A DNA stretch of 64,000 nucleotides from Grifola frondosa (Eukaryota; Basidiomycota; Agaricomycetes; Polyporales; Grifolaceae): the NCBI GenBank assembly GCA_001683735.1, contig LUGG01000014.1, positions 1,240,001 through 1,304,000 on the forward strand. Reading direction: 5' to 3'. The notes below the pieces were generated by a model, which was not told where the DNA came from, ran no database searches, and saw only the letters and a list, made by a program, of their open reading frames with translations. The position numbers and the translations under genes were made by a program. Of the stretch, positions 13,086 through 25,366 are shown one piece after another (position 1 is the stretch's first letter; each line of letters begins with the position of its first letter).

Positions 13086-13962
13086 CTAGATGACATCGCT
13101 CAAAGTGTGAACCTTGCCATGCTTTAAACCGCCAGATACTGATGATTCAATGATAGTCCTGGTATGAATAGCTGTACGGTTTCTATTTGCTACCGTCATG
13201 CGATCGTCGTAGAACTGTTTCTTGATCTACATGAGAAAGTATACCAGTGGTAAGAGAAATATCGATCATTGAAGCAACATGGAGCCACTGTGTCACCTTT
13301 ACTTTATGGGCAATTTCTTCTGCTTTGGCCTTTTCAAGCGCATCCCTTTCCTGCTCTTCTTTGGGCCTCTCGCGGTCAAGGGCCTCCTTGATCATGGAAG
13401 CACCAACGCTCAAATTCGCCATGTATTTGGGTTTGAACACGTAGTACGTCTGATAGTCTTCAGCCTATGTTGTTGTGGCTTTCAGGTTAGCATGCACAAA
13501 TGGCATCATCGAACGTAGTTTACTTTCTCTTCAAACCCGAGCTATATAGAGACCGTCAACATTATTCCATACGATAAATAATTATGAACGACCGACCTCA
13601 ATGCAACATTGTAAAACACCAGGGGTTTCCATGATGAAGCGCTTGACCTTCAAGTTCGTCGTCTTGAAACGGTGATATTTTTTGTCGTTCTTGTTCTCTA
13701 GGATATTCTTTGTCAAATCAAGCAAAACCTGCAAGGGATTAGCAAAATCTGTTTGACGAGAGCAGCACTCGATTACTACCTCAAGAGACTTTATAGCATT
13801 GGATCTGGAGTTTGGACGGAGGACCCCCACGTCGATTAGTCGTCTGAACTTCTCCCGCCGCTGGTGGTCCTCGTCGAATTTCTTGTAAAGAGGAGAGGTG
13901 AAACGCAGCTCCTGTAAGCGCTTCAAGGCTGCTGCTGCTATGATTTCACGATCTTGGGACAT
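13086..13962 (-). CDS. PUB-domain protein, paralogue 1
   Basis: The start at 13960-13962 gives MSQDREIIAAAALKRLQEL. The central part has the layout of a PUB domain, a fold that in PNGase and other proteins binds the C-terminus of the AAA ATPase p97/Cdc48: LLDLTKNILENKNDKKYHRF, then a short strand TNLKVKRFI and a Gly followed by LQCCIEVG. Later exons read YVFKPKYMANLSVGASMIKE and an Arg/Glu/Lys-rich helix EERPK-like (RPKEEQERDALEKAKAEE), ending in KKQFYDDRMTVAN and a TAG at 13086-13088. The neighbouring gene has the same exon plan and domain order, so this is a tandem duplicate. A role in Cdc48-linked quality control is an inference from the domain. Confidence 0.7.
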
Positions 13963-14338
13963 TGTGAACTGCTGAGAACAGTGGTAGCGATGCGACTTGG
14001 ATCTTTAGTAGCGATGGATAAGGTTCCGCAGAATTTTGCGTGTATACCTCGTGGACTTCTATTAAATGATTGTATGCTTCGAAGCATGCTCGGGATGACG
14101 GTCTCATCACCCAAAAGGCAAACAGGTATTAGCAATCGCGGCAACTTATATTTCAGAAAGAGTACCACGCGTTCTCTCAGGATCCACGCAGCTCATGCGT
14201 AATCGAAGAGGCCTGCGGCACAATGTGGACGCCTAATGGACAGGCAACCCAATGCATGGTTGACAGTAAATGCTACAAAATCATCAGACACAGTCCGAGC
14301 TCCGGCCAGATCTCAAAATACTCCACATATAATAACGA

Positions 14339-15331
14339 TCACTCATCCTGAAAATCCTCAGCTGCTTCAGCATCGTCCCGTAATGTGTGACCAGATCCCG
14401 GCATTGGCGACACAGTATAACGGGGACTGGCTGGTGCAGGAGGGGAAGCGCTGGTCCTAGCTGCTGCGGCAGCTCGGACTTGCCGCTCTCTCTGATCTAT
14501 CATCGCCCTTGACTTCCTGTCATCGTAGAACGCTTGCTTAACCTATATCCGGGACAGCATGTCAATGAATCATCACACACTTCGTTATCCTTGTAATTAA
14601 GATTTCAGCCGTACCTTGGCCACAGCAGCTGCGTGGGCTGCCTTTTCAGCTAGTTTCGCCTGAAGTTGCTGTTCATCCTTGGGAAGCTCACGCTCCAAAG
14701 CTTCCTTTATTATGGCAGCACCGATGCGTAAATCAGACATATGGCGCTTATGGAACACATAGAAAGGCTGGAAATCCACGACCTGACAAAGAATTGAATC
14801 TGAGCAGTGTACAGGCGACATGATGAGAGTGATGGTACTTCGGGGTGAAAACCTAGCTATGGGAACTGTTAGTGTCATAGTGGTGCATTGTGGAAGTGAT
14901 GTCACTAACCGCAACGGCATACTCTAATGTCCCTCTCGGATCTACCAAACGCCGCTTTATGTTGGCATTCGTTGGCTTGAACTTCTGATATTTTGTGTCA
15001 TCGGGATGTTCGAGAATATTGTCTGCGAGTTTCAACAGTGTCTACAGCTAGAATGGGTCACTGAAGACTCGATCAAAGGGCAGAGCTGCACTACTTGGAG
15101 CGATTCTAGGGCGACATTTCTGGGATTGGGCCGCAGGATCCCAGGATCTATCATTCTCCGGAACTCTTGACGCTTCTCGTGGTTTGCGTCAAAATCCGCA
15201 TGATGAGGCACGGGCGATTCCAATTGTTCTTGACGAATTCTGCGTTCAACCGCTGCTGCTACCGCGCTATGGTCTGGAGAGGGGCCAGAAATAGGTTCCT
15301 CGGCATCCATTGAGTGACGTTTCGATGGCAC
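14339..15331 (-). CDS. PUB-domain protein, paralogue 2
   Basis: The start at 15329-15331 gives MPSKRHSMDAEEP. It aligns with the gene at 13086-13962: EFRRMIDPGILRPNPRN against KFRRLIDVGVLRPNSRS, KLADNILEHPDDTKYQKF for the PUB core, FYVFHKRHMSDLRIGAAIIK, then a Lys/Ala/Glu-rich helix (LQAKLAEKAAHAAAVAKV) and VKQAFYDDRKSRAMI. The tail is longer than in paralogue 1, Ala/Pro/Ser-rich, and ends EDFQDE at the TGA 14339-14341. Identity between the two is moderate at protein level and not obvious at DNA level, so the duplication is not recent. Confidence 0.72.
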
Positions 15332-15669
15332 TTCTCCTGGTATAACGACAAGATGGATGTTGTTAAGGCTTAAAGCCTAAAGACCAAGGGTTGGTATGTA
15401 GTCGCATTAATTCATAGCTTCGCTTCACGCGTCAAAGTCTCGTGACTGGCGTTTTGTACAACGAGAGTACCATGGGGTAAGACCAGGTAAATGGGGATCA
15501 ATAAAGAGTATAATTCTATTCCAATGACAATATGAATGCTGGCGTGCACAATTACAATTATACAGGAGTAGTATTCTACTACTAAAGAGGATGGTACAGA
15601 ACGATCCAGGAAGGTGCCGTACTACATGCGATCTTGGTGCTACAAACGTGGAAATCTCGTAATCCGTCA

Positions 15670-18600
15670 TCAATAGTCATCAGATTCGTTGCCTTCTCCG
15701 GTTTGAGGAAACCTCCTCTCGAGATCGGACCGTACCTCAAGAGCAGATGGGAACCGACTATGTCTCCTGGAAATGATAGACAGATCATCATCATCTGATG
15801 AGCTGTCGCCCGACCACGATTGTTCCAAAGTATCATGATGTGGCTCCGATGGGCCCTGTCTGCCTCTGCGTAGGGCCGACAAAGAAGAGAACGGCGAGGT
15901 AAGAGAGGTAGTTCGAAGTCTCTTGAAGAAGCCCGCGGAATGGGTAGGGCTTGGGGTGCCTGGTGGACGCGAGATGGGCGATCGGAGCCAGTCTCCGATG
16001 CTGGTGGCGGTGGGTCAGGGGTGGCGCCACCGTAATCGCCATCAACGTTCAGACCATCCCCTGGGTGCAGCGAATTCGCGGCCCGTCTGCGACGCACAGC
16101 CAACGTGCGAAGGGGCTCAAGGTTAGGACCATCATTAGATGCAGATGTCTGCGCAGTTGGCGAAGTCTTTCGATTGGGAATTTGTGATCCATTGATGTAG
16201 GCTGTCTCGGCATCCGTGTCCGCCGGCATAGGCCCTTCAGAGACTGTGGCAGAGACGGGTGGTGCAATGTCAAAGGGCAACTTGGTTCCGGCAAGTGGCG
16301 CAGGAAGACGCTCCTGAGGAGCTGCCTCGGCCTTGTGGCTCGCTCGCTCCTGCGCTCGGGGTTGATGTGTTCTTCGTACAGCCTGACACCAAGGAATACT
16401 TGCTTCTCGAGTCGATAGCGGTTTTCAATCATATGTAACTGGCGCATTTCTATAAGTTCTATACGAGACCAAGCATAACATCGAATGTACCTTTGGCCAA
16501 GTCACGAGCTGTCCGATACGCATCATCCTGTCCAATTCTATAGGATCAGGATCACTGAGGATATGTATCCAATCCTGATGTGCAGATATTAGAGGTCGTA
16601 CACCTAATAATAAATCGTTAAGTCACCATAAAACGCGTCCTGGGCCAGATCCTGTGAAATGTGGTGAAGTTGTTGATGTGTCACCTCTAATCAGCAAAGG
16701 AATCTTACGTTACTGATCCTTCAAAGCGTTGGAGGAAAACACTAGACCAATCTTGACCTAATAGTTGGGGAAGTAAATCAAGGTCTCGAATTAACTGTAA
16801 TCGCAACATCGAACTTAGCAAGACAAGCACACTCCAGCGAGTGTAACCAACATACCTTGAAATTCTTTGTGAGCTCCAGTTTCAGCCACTGTTCTGCGGC
16901 AGACAAAAGGAAGTTTCCTCTCCATCCTACTGACTGTAAGTTGCACATCAAACATAGGCACATTAGATATCGCACCTTTGCCTTTCCGATGTGCAACAGG
17001 CTTCCCCGCTGACCCTCGAGGGGCGAAGAAGAACAAATGAACGTGGGGGTTGACTTGTGAAACGATGGGATGCGTAACTGGCGGAATGGTCAGACCAGTG
17101 AAAAAAGTGAATCAAAGAACTTCACCGTTGAAGTATAGATTGAGAGATTGTACTGGGATATCGACCCTATTGGTATCACAATTTTTGAAAGAAAATCAAC
17201 GGTAAAAAATCAGGACAATACCTGAGAGATCCGTCTCTGAACTTGCTGCCCCAATTCCACGGCACAATACTTCCGTTCTTGAGCTTCTGCATCAGAACAA
17301 CTGGATTCAAAATCCCAGGCACAGCCGCAGATGCAAGCAATGCGCTCCAAATTAGGGTATCAGGCGCCGTAATATAATTCAGAAGTTTAGTCGGGCTATA
17401 TAAACGATGAAGTCATCAACTTCTACGGGCGAATGCTTGGGACTCACGAATGACGTTCCGCAGGAATTACAGAGACGTTCAAGATGCGTCCAGTCCTCAC
17501 GTATGCCTCACGGAAAGTCATTGAACCACGTGTAAAAAAACATGCCTGCCAAAGTAATACGATGGTTAATTGGCGACCTCAGCCAAAAATGTACACGTAC
17601 CTTCCGCGCCCACGTGACACTATCGAATCTTGCACCAGTGGTCCAGAACCGATGGAACCAGAGGCGAAACGGCTCTTCGCACGCAGTGATGCGGTTGGCA
17701 AGCCCAGGAACAAGTAATTGTTTGAGCTCTGCGTCCGTACGCGTACATACAAGGGCAGCAACAAGACCACCAGCCGAAGTTCCTGAGACAACACGAGGAA
17801 GAAGTTCCGCATCTAGAAATGCTTTGACGACACCAAAATGGTCTATATAGAGATATCAGTGGGCTGTACCTATCTTCATGGGAATGCTCACAATAGCCGA
17901 ATGATGCACCACCTGACAAACAGAGTGCAGAAGTCCCAAGGTTGGTATTTGCGCTCTTGAAAAACCGCTTCTTCTCATCATTTGAAATATCCGGAGTTTC
18001 GCGAATGAATTCAAGAGCCTTCTCTTCCTCGGTGACATAAGCTGTACTCCTCCTTAGTATAAGAGACCGCCACAATGTAGGTGAAAGTACCTTCAATAAG
18101 TTCCTTGGTACCATAGAAGGTCTGGAATGTGACAGCGTTTACCAATGGACGAATATAAAGCTGTAGATAGGCCTCACCTCGCTGTAAAGTCTGGATATAT
18201 TGTAAGATCCTTACGCTATACATCCAGATCGATTGACACGAACCTTGCAGATTCGACCCCCGCAAAGTTATTCCTGATACAAGTCTCCAATACCCCCAAA
18301 AGACCGCGTGCATCATTCTTTTCGCGCAGAATTTTCAACGACCGTTTAACCTGGTATGAAAATATTTTAATCGATCAGCAATTTGAAAGGTGCGTCAACT
18401 CACCTTCCTTACGAGCTTCCAGTCATAATAGAGATCTTCATCAACCGTTTTCCAATCATCGAACTGAAGGTACTCGTCGAGAACTACTGCTGCGTCTTTC
18501 CATTCCTGCGATGTGTGAGTACATTGGGAGCATAGGTAGCAATATGAACGAACTTGATATGTTTTCGCATTTCGGAGTCTCTTCCGTAGGATGCCTTTGC

Positions 18601-19237
18601 GACCTCGCCCTAGTGGCATATATGAAGTCAAACTACATCAGCGCGGAATGAGTCGAGACTTACAAGCTGATAACCACTCTTTCGTATTGACCAGCTGTCG
18701 AATGAGGACATACAGACCAAATTGTACAGAAATTATGAGGAATATGAGGAGCTATAAAAGGTGATTATTCAGGTTCAAGGTGTTGAAGAGAATTCATACC
18801 AACAACGGCCATCGCACAATGAGGTATAGCCATTCTTGTCGCCTGTGTACGGTTCGACTTCTTCTACGCCTTTGCCGGAAAAGTCAGCGCATGCGGTAGC
18901 GTAACCGGGAGGTACTTACTTTCTAACCTTCACATTGACCGGTGCAAAGTCGGACAAAGCAGACACCTTCCGAACGCGTGGTCCAGCAGGGGTGAGCATG
19001 CCGGTAGGAGAGCTAGGACTGGGTAATGTTTCGGTGTTGATATCGCTCAGCATACCGGAGTCATCCGTCTTCAGGGCTTCCGCGAATGTTTGCATATGCC
19101 TGGAAGTAGATTCGTATCTGATCCATGCGAGTTCACAAAAGTGCTCACGATTCATTCACATAGTCAACATCCAGCTCTGATATAGGTGCCCGCTCCCTCT
19201 GAGGCATTCTACTGCGTGATCGATGGCGTTGGGACAT
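15670..19237 (-). CDS. patatin-like triacylglycerol lipase (TGL3/4/5 family)
   Basis: This should be a lipid-droplet lipase that hydrolyses triacylglycerol. The start at 19235-19237 gives MSQRHRSRSRMPQRERAP. A DUF3336-type region follows (EWKDAAVVLDEYLQFDDWK, EDLYYDWKLV). The patatin domain has the oxyanion loop LCLSGGASFGYC, then HFGVVKAFLDAELLPR split by an intron, and the nucleophile elbow GTSAGG. The catalytic Asp is in RDGSLR (about 17225), followed by VDIPVQSLNLYFN. The C-terminal tail is Ser/Asp-rich (SGDSSSDDDDLSII) and ends GNESDDY at 15670. Many short introns fit the family in basidiomycetes. Both catalytic residues are present, so I expect an active enzyme. Confidence 0.88.
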
Positions 19238-20380
19238 AACGACACATAGATATTACAGATGTAAAGGTAATATGACAGTGGGATGAGAGACACAAAGGAA
19301 CTGTACCAGCAGCTGCCGGGAGCGAATCGAATGTGGATAAGGCCAAGCCTCGCTACCTGTAAATCGAACCGCCGAGCCGAACCGGTTTCAAATCACCTCG
19401 TGATATCACAGGCCTTCTATTCGAGTTGAACGTTTACTATTTAGCAGCGTGTGCGGCGCATACAGCCAGGTGAGGGTAAAAGATCTAACACCAAACGCAT
19501 TACTGAACTTATCCTCAATCTCTTCTGGCTATTAGTCCTGAGCCTGATCATGAAGAGCTCTGGAGGTTTCCGTCTATCACGTCTCCGAGCACAAATGTGT
19601 AGTGACGGTCGTGGTCATGCCACGATGCGGCTTGCGCAATTCCTGACAGGTACCGGGACTGATCACTCCCGGAGCCAATTGTTGAACGTCGAACGTGCAT
19701 TCAGAAGCTTGGGGAACCGCTTTCATCTTCTGAATGAAAAGGGTATGGCTCTCTGCCTCCGTATGGCGCAATCAACTATGGAACAATAGCACTCTGATCC
19801 ATTCGTTGAGACTCTTGAGCCATTGGGCTCCGGCTCACGGAATCTACCTTACACATCTCGCTCCTTGTCTACGACTCATTAATGGACAAGGACTCCCTTT
19901 CGGTGGGCACTTTGACCCATTCATTGTGGGTTTATACAATTGCATCCGACCGTATTGACGCTGTGGGCTGTACTGAACAAGCTCTGAAACTGAACAGCTC
20001 GTTATCGTGGATTCATCAGCTCCCGTGCGCGTGTTTTCCAGCGCGTTGCTCTCACTATGCACCCCCTGATCAAATATCAACTGCGGAGAAGAAAAAGGGG
20101 GTAACAACGAGGGCGGTGTTCTTCCTGGTGCGCAGAAGGGTACGTTGTGCGTTATCTATTCTGTCCGGGGCTGTTGTTCTGATTTACGGCCATGCTGTGA
20201 ATAGGATTCATGCTAGAACCGGGAAGCGGTGCAGATGGTCGCCACGCCTTCAAGTGGATCGGTATCCATAATCAGTTGAATATTCCTTTTTGCAGCCAAG
20301 TATTTCATTCAGGTGATCGAGAGGTACCGGTCTGGAAAATACCCTATTCTTAGCACATCAGCGTGACATCAGATATCCCC
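19238..20380. other. intergenic region
   Basis: About 1.1 kb between the lipase start and the CipC-like gene. It contains several open frames of 80-130 codons, but none has recognisable motifs, a consistent exon plan or low-complexity signature. I see no RNA gene. It should hold the lipase promoter and upstream elements of the CipC-like gene. Confidence 0.4.
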
Positions 20381-20386
20381 AACGCC

Positions 20387-20394
20387 TATATAAG
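20387..20394 (+). promoter_or_regulatory. TATA box of the CipC-like gene
   Basis: TATATAAG lies 80 bp upstream of the ATG at 20474, followed by a C/T-rich leader (CCCTCAACCACCC and similar). A strong TATA element suits a highly or inducibly expressed small gene. Confidence 0.6.
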
Positions 20395-20473
20395 ACCCTC
20401 AACCACCCTTCGACTCCTCAGTTCTGAACTCAATACACTCTCAATCCCCCACAAGCAGCATCTCTTATACACC

Positions 20474-21006
20474 ATGGGTTGGTTCTCTGACGATTCCGAT
20501 GAGGCTCAGGCGTACGACCAGGTCAGGCTACTACTGTGATCACTCTTGTCCTGATATCCTCATCTCCATGATGTGCTTCAGGTCGTCAACGCGCCCCACA
20601 AGGCTGAGCTCTCTCACGAGTTGATTGCTGCCGCTGCTTCGTACGAGGTGCGTCTCTTCTTATGATGGCGTGGCCAGGTCTCTAATAACTTCCTTAGGCT
20701 GCTAAGGCTTACGAGAAGCACTGCGATCAGAATGGCAGGCCCCAGAGCCACGAGAAGGCCAAGGAGATTCTGTACGTTGGAAATAGTCTGTTGCCTTTGA
20801 CAATGGCTGACCGTTCTAAAGCGCTGGTTTGACTGGCGCCTTCGTCGACCGCATCGTCGAGACCAAGGGTGTACGTGTGCTGAGCTTGCTACGTTTTCCT
20901 GCTTGTTGACATACTTTATTTTCAGCTTGATTATGTCGACAGCGCGCGAGCCAAGCATGCTGCTAAGCAGAGGACTGAGGAGATCGTCACCGTTGACAAC
21001 TACTAA
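20474..21006 (+). CDS. CipC-like protein (DUF3759)
   Basis: A small soluble protein of the CipC family, first described as concanamycin-induced in Aspergillus and often abundant in fungi; its biochemical role is unknown. It begins MGWFSDDSDEAQAYDQVVN, then AELSHELIAAAASYEAAKAY, HEKAKEILAGLTGAFVDRI and ETKGLDYVDSARAKHAAKQ, ending EEIVTVDNY at a TAA. Four short introns interrupt it. The first runs 20522-20581 with an unusual GTCAGG donor. A clear TATA box lies upstream. Confidence 0.87.
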
Positions 21007-21280
21007 GCCGCTTGGGTCTTTGAACGAAGTGTACCTCTTTGTCTGTAACAATATCCACAATGCGTGAATGTGATCAGTTCATCGATAACGTCGAGATTAC
21101 TAGTGTTGATAAGATAAACGACATTGCTCTTGAGCTTGAGATATTAAAAATAATATGACAGGGCTCGCCCGCGATGCAACATCTTTATATGAAGCTCTAA
21201 TTCACATCGCGCATTATAAACAGAAGCACAAATATGCGCATGTATACTCAGACGGTATACCATTATCGTATAGTCCTTCG

Positions 21281-23882
21281 CTACTGCGCTTTGCTAAACC
21301 ATTTCTTCAGATTTGTCTGACCCATCGTTTCCACTGCCGCTTTCACCTCCATCCTGTCAACTACACAACGATATGAGGTGAACTCGCGTGCGGTGCTTGA
21401 CGACGGTGCAGAAACTGGTGTGAAGATCCGAAGGGCGATCAGGCGTTCAAAGGCCTTGCGGAGAAGGCGTCAGTTCGCAAGAAGACGACGCAGTAGCAAC
21501 GGACATACGCCGAGTAACACCTCGCGGCTGCAGCGAACCATGCCAATTCCGCCACCCTCTATCTGCACAGGAGCAGATTGAGAAGTACGCACTTGGTTTC
21601 GGAAAGATTCGTGGAGCATCTCATAGGTGAAGCTATCGTGGCCTGATGTCTGAGTGTGGACGGAGGCGATCAGTAAACAGATCGCGGGGTAAGACAACGC
21701 TAGACGTCGGCGATTAGCAGAGCCAGGTGGTTGTTGATAGCGTTCAAGACTTACTGCGAAGAAAATGGCACCGTGGCGGACATCTCTGTATACTAACGCA
21801 GGTCGCGACGTTGGCGGAAGACAGGTAAGGATATGTAGGAGTAAGGTCTATCACCGCATTTGTCTGACATGATATGTGCATCAATAGAGAGATGAATCAA
21901 TAGACCAGCACGCGTACCAGTATTCTGCGAAGCATTTGAACGTCACGGGACAACGCGAACGTCTCCTTCAAAACTTCGCTAACTGTGTCATCAGCTAAGA
22001 ATTGGTCAACGGCTTTCCCCCACAACGGTCCCCATTCTTCCTGTTCATCAGTGCCAATCGAAGAAGACAACACCGCTCGTGCGATGTCCGTCCAATGTTG
22101 CAACTGTCCCGGACATGCCGTCCTCAACATTCGGCCTGAGAACCGGCTTTTCACCCGCTTCTCTAGCAGATTGATCGTATCCACTCGAGTTGTTACACCG
22201 ATAACGGCGATGCCCTTAGTCGCCTTGCCTACTCTGCAGCTTTGCGCCGTATCAAGGAGACAGTACAGAAGGGACTGGCGTGCATGTGTGGCAAAGAGAT
22301 CAAATCCATCGAGGACGACCACCGTGGGACGCGGTAACATTGGTATCATCGATATGAGAGCCAAGAGATGTGAAGGCGGAGGAACAGTAATTGCGGAGTC
22401 TGGTGCCTCATCGACGAAGGGGTTTTCTGGATCTGCGAGAGCACCCTCGACATCATCGTCGGCCCCGGACGGAAGTAATGAATTTCCAGTCTGCTGCGCA
22501 AGTTGCCATGCGATCTCACGAAGTGCCAAACGATCGTTGTGCTGTACGTACCCCGAAAGGCGAATGACTATGGGCTTCTCGGGCAGCGAAGCTATCGCTC
22601 GTTGAACAACCTGTGCATACAATTAGCAGAACATAAGCATCATAGCTGCGCAACCTACGTGAGTTTTGCCACTAGCGCGAGGACCTATCAACAAGCAACT
22701 ATTACCTTCTCCACGAAGGACAGTACCTTTTAGGAGATCGCAAAGCTGTTCATACGCAACGGCGTTTGTGGGGGCCTCATCATCTCCGACTTCAGATGCT
22801 TTCACCTCGGGAATGTTTTGTAGAGATCGCAACACGGCGCGCCTTTGTGCTTCCAAGCAAGAATGAAGGTGAGATGGAAGGTTGCGGGTGGGGTGACTTG
22901 GAGAAACATTTGGTGTAACGGGGCCAACATGTCGCTTGGATGGAGAAGCGGCAGCTTTCTTCGATGAGACCGGATACCTGACTTTCGACGGCGAAGTGGG
23001 GACTGCCATCGATTGTGAAGCAAGTAACGGAACAGCAGGGCTTGGTGTTCGCAAGCTGCGCGTATCTCGTGTCTTCGAAGGGGATTGCAGGTGTAGAATG
23101 GGCTTTTTTGGAGCCGTAAGCATCGGCGATGCAGGCATTGGTATAATCGATGTGCCTCGACGAGGAGTTGGAGACCCGGTCCTGATAGCATCTCTGAGGA
23201 AGCGTCTGGATGGAGTCGCAATCTCGACTGAATGCAGGAACATACGAGGGGTGCCGATCATGTGTGGGGCAGAGGGAGGAGGGGTAACGAGACGTGGTGT
23301 CTGTTTCTTAGATGATGATGATAGCAGTTCGTCCGGTTCGTCTTCCGAGTCAACAACTCGGGCATCCGCCGTCGAAGTTGAGCCCACGATGTTATCTAGC
23401 TGAATTTGTGAGCTGCTGGCCTCGACAATGGCCGATGTAGGATCATTTGTGGTGTAGGGCAGTCCATTAGGTCTGCGCCGGGTTGGAAGACGTTTCGGAA
23501 CAATCTTGTCGACGGGAGAGACTTCCAGTTGACCATCCGTGGGTGCAACCACCTGTGATCGACCAGAACGTCTTGCGACCTTGGGAGCAGGAGCCGTCCC
23601 TGTTGCAGATGCTTTCGGGCGACCTCTATGTCTGGCGGTCTTGATGGGAACAGAAGTGATTGGTATTTCAACTGGCGCACCAGTGGATTTACTCCGCGTA
23701 GCATAGCGAACGGCCTGAGCTGATTGGGAACCTGCCTGAAGTTGACCGCGCCCTCGCCGCGTTACTCGAGCAGGAGGTGCGGGCTGAACTAGTGGCGTAG
23801 TCTTAGCTGAACGCAACCTGCGTTTAAGTGGGGGAGAATCATCTGCTGTTGGAAGAGCCACTGCCTTGCGTTTGGGAGGCAT
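21281..23882 (-). CDS. ORC4: origin recognition complex subunit 4
   Basis: A subunit of the complex that marks replication origins and loads MCM. The start at 23880-23882 gives MPPKRKAVALPTADDSPPLK, followed by about 300 residues of basic, Pro/Ser-rich disordered sequence. The AAA+ domain has Walker A SCLLIGPRASGKTH, then ASLPEKPIVIRLSGYVQ and Walker B PTVVVLDGFDLFA, with IAVIGVTTRVDTINLLEKRV after it. The C-terminal winged-helix part is in small exons: LSYPAICLLIASVHTQ, FTYEMLHESFRNQV, SREVLLGAFERLIALRIF across a GTATGT intron, and LKKWFSKAQ before the TAG at 21281-21283. The lid and motif spacing match ORC4 rather than ORC1 or ORC5. Confidence 0.92.
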
Positions 23883-24014
23883 ATCGGGGCAAGTACTGGG
23901 CACGTAGTTTGAGGGTGGCAGACAGCGTCAGCCAGACGCGTCAAAGCCGTGACACGGCGCGAAGCGTCACAAAGCGTCACGATTCGGTCCCATCGCGTCT
24001 TCCACTCAACCGCC
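23883..24014. promoter_or_regulatory. bidirectional promoter between ORC4 and MED20
   Basis: Only 132 bp separate the two start codons. The stretch carries repeated CGTCA/TGACG-like steps, for example several AGCGTCA and GCGTCAC words at 23925-23980. These could be binding sites for a bZIP or similar factor; that is an inference from repetition alone. Confidence 0.45.
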
Positions 24015-25167
24015 ATGGGGTTCACTGCGTATGGCTCAATTATATGTTCATGACGTTTTACCGTAGCTCAAGAGCTGATTTTTTCAGACTTGCAAGATGG
24101 AACAATGCGCCCACCACGGCAATTGAACTGATTAACCAGAATATCATCAGGAACCACCAAGCATGTCTGTTGTTGTTTGAAGAATACTTTGAATTCACTG
24201 AACAATTATTGCGCCCAGGGTCAATACCGTGGAAGATGGCAATCAACAGTTAGGTCCTATCGATCAACCATGGGCAGCGTACCAGGCTTTCAGGTGCACG
24301 CTGAACGGAGCATGTGTACACTTTCCATGGATGGTATGTCTCACTTCGACGTTGACTTGTTCCTCCGGAACAATTTTTCTGCACAGAAAATGTTTTCGTT
24401 CTTCTGGAGGACACGGCTGCACCAGCAAGGGCCGAATATCTTCAACAGATTGGAGATCCTGCTCAAAGTCAGCTTCCCGGGCCAACCCACTACCGCCACA
24501 CGTTCTTGACTCTAAGCCCTCCTGGATCTCTTGAACAGCTGTTAGCACAACTTCGTGCGCGGTGGGTGTCAGTCCGCCAAGCTTCGCAACCGACTTCTAG
24601 CCAAAAAGGAACTGGACAACAACTTGTCATAGATGGTCATATCTACGCCATTGGAAATGACTGGCTGGTACGCGCAGGTAACGTTATCCTCGCCGGAGGC
24701 GCAGTAAAAGGGATGCTGCTGGAGGCAAGTTACGTCATACCTGTTAGCATTGACTTTTCTGTTAACTCTGAACAATAGGCGGAATATCTTCCTTTACCTA
24801 CCATGCCTACGGCAGGAGATGGAACACCAGAACTGTTGTCAAATCTTCTCATCTCTGTGTTGCCCAATGTCGCAGATCCAAAGATTGTCGCTGTGGCTGT
24901 CAGGTTAGACTAATTGCTCTTTTCTTCTTCTAGTCTCATTGGTAATTTTATAGTGATTCCATATGGGAAGAAGCCCTCTGGGATACAGAGGATGAGGAGG
25001 TTTCGAATGAGGAAAAGACAAAAATGCTAGAGCAGGAGGACGACATCTACGTGTCGGAGGAGGACTCGCCAGCATCTCGAAAAGGTGATTGGGTCGGTGT
25101 TGACAGAGACCGGAGATCTGCATATTTGATCATTGGTGCTTTGCGGCAAGAGGGTATTCTACTATAA
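24015..25167 (+). CDS. MED20: Mediator complex subunit 20
   Basis: A head-module subunit of Mediator, which links activators to RNA polymerase II. The first exon is very short (MGFTA plus part of a codon). It splices to LARWNNAPTTAIELINQNII, then across a GC-AG intron (24161-24218, donor GCATGT) to GQYRGRWQSTVRSYRSTMG. After MCTLSMDE comes NVFVLLEDTAAPARAEYLQ. Diagnostic text follows: PPGSLEQLLAQLRARWVSVR, DWLVRAGNVILAGGAVKGM and EAEYLPLPTMP. The acidic C-terminus ends IIGALRQEGIL at the TAA 25165-25167. The whole frame closes without indels when these introns are used. Confidence 0.88.
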
Positions 25168-25366
25168 GCATCATGTCATTTTTCTGGGCTTTCTGTGAAA
25201 AGCACCTTGTACAATACATGCTGGTCGCCACGGTGGCGCCGAAGTCTATTTGGCTAGGAGCGCTCCATGTGTGATCAGCACCTTCGACCACGTAACTCTG
25301 CTGCAACAACTGTTATGACTCGGTTTACTGCCACTCTCTTCTAACTCTGGCAAACCCACTTGGAGG

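Noticed and set aside
24300..24420. Apparent one-base deletion in MED20
   Set aside because: A GTATGT...CACAG intron (about 24333-24386) joins MCTLSMDE to NVFVLLED in frame, so no error needs to be assumed.
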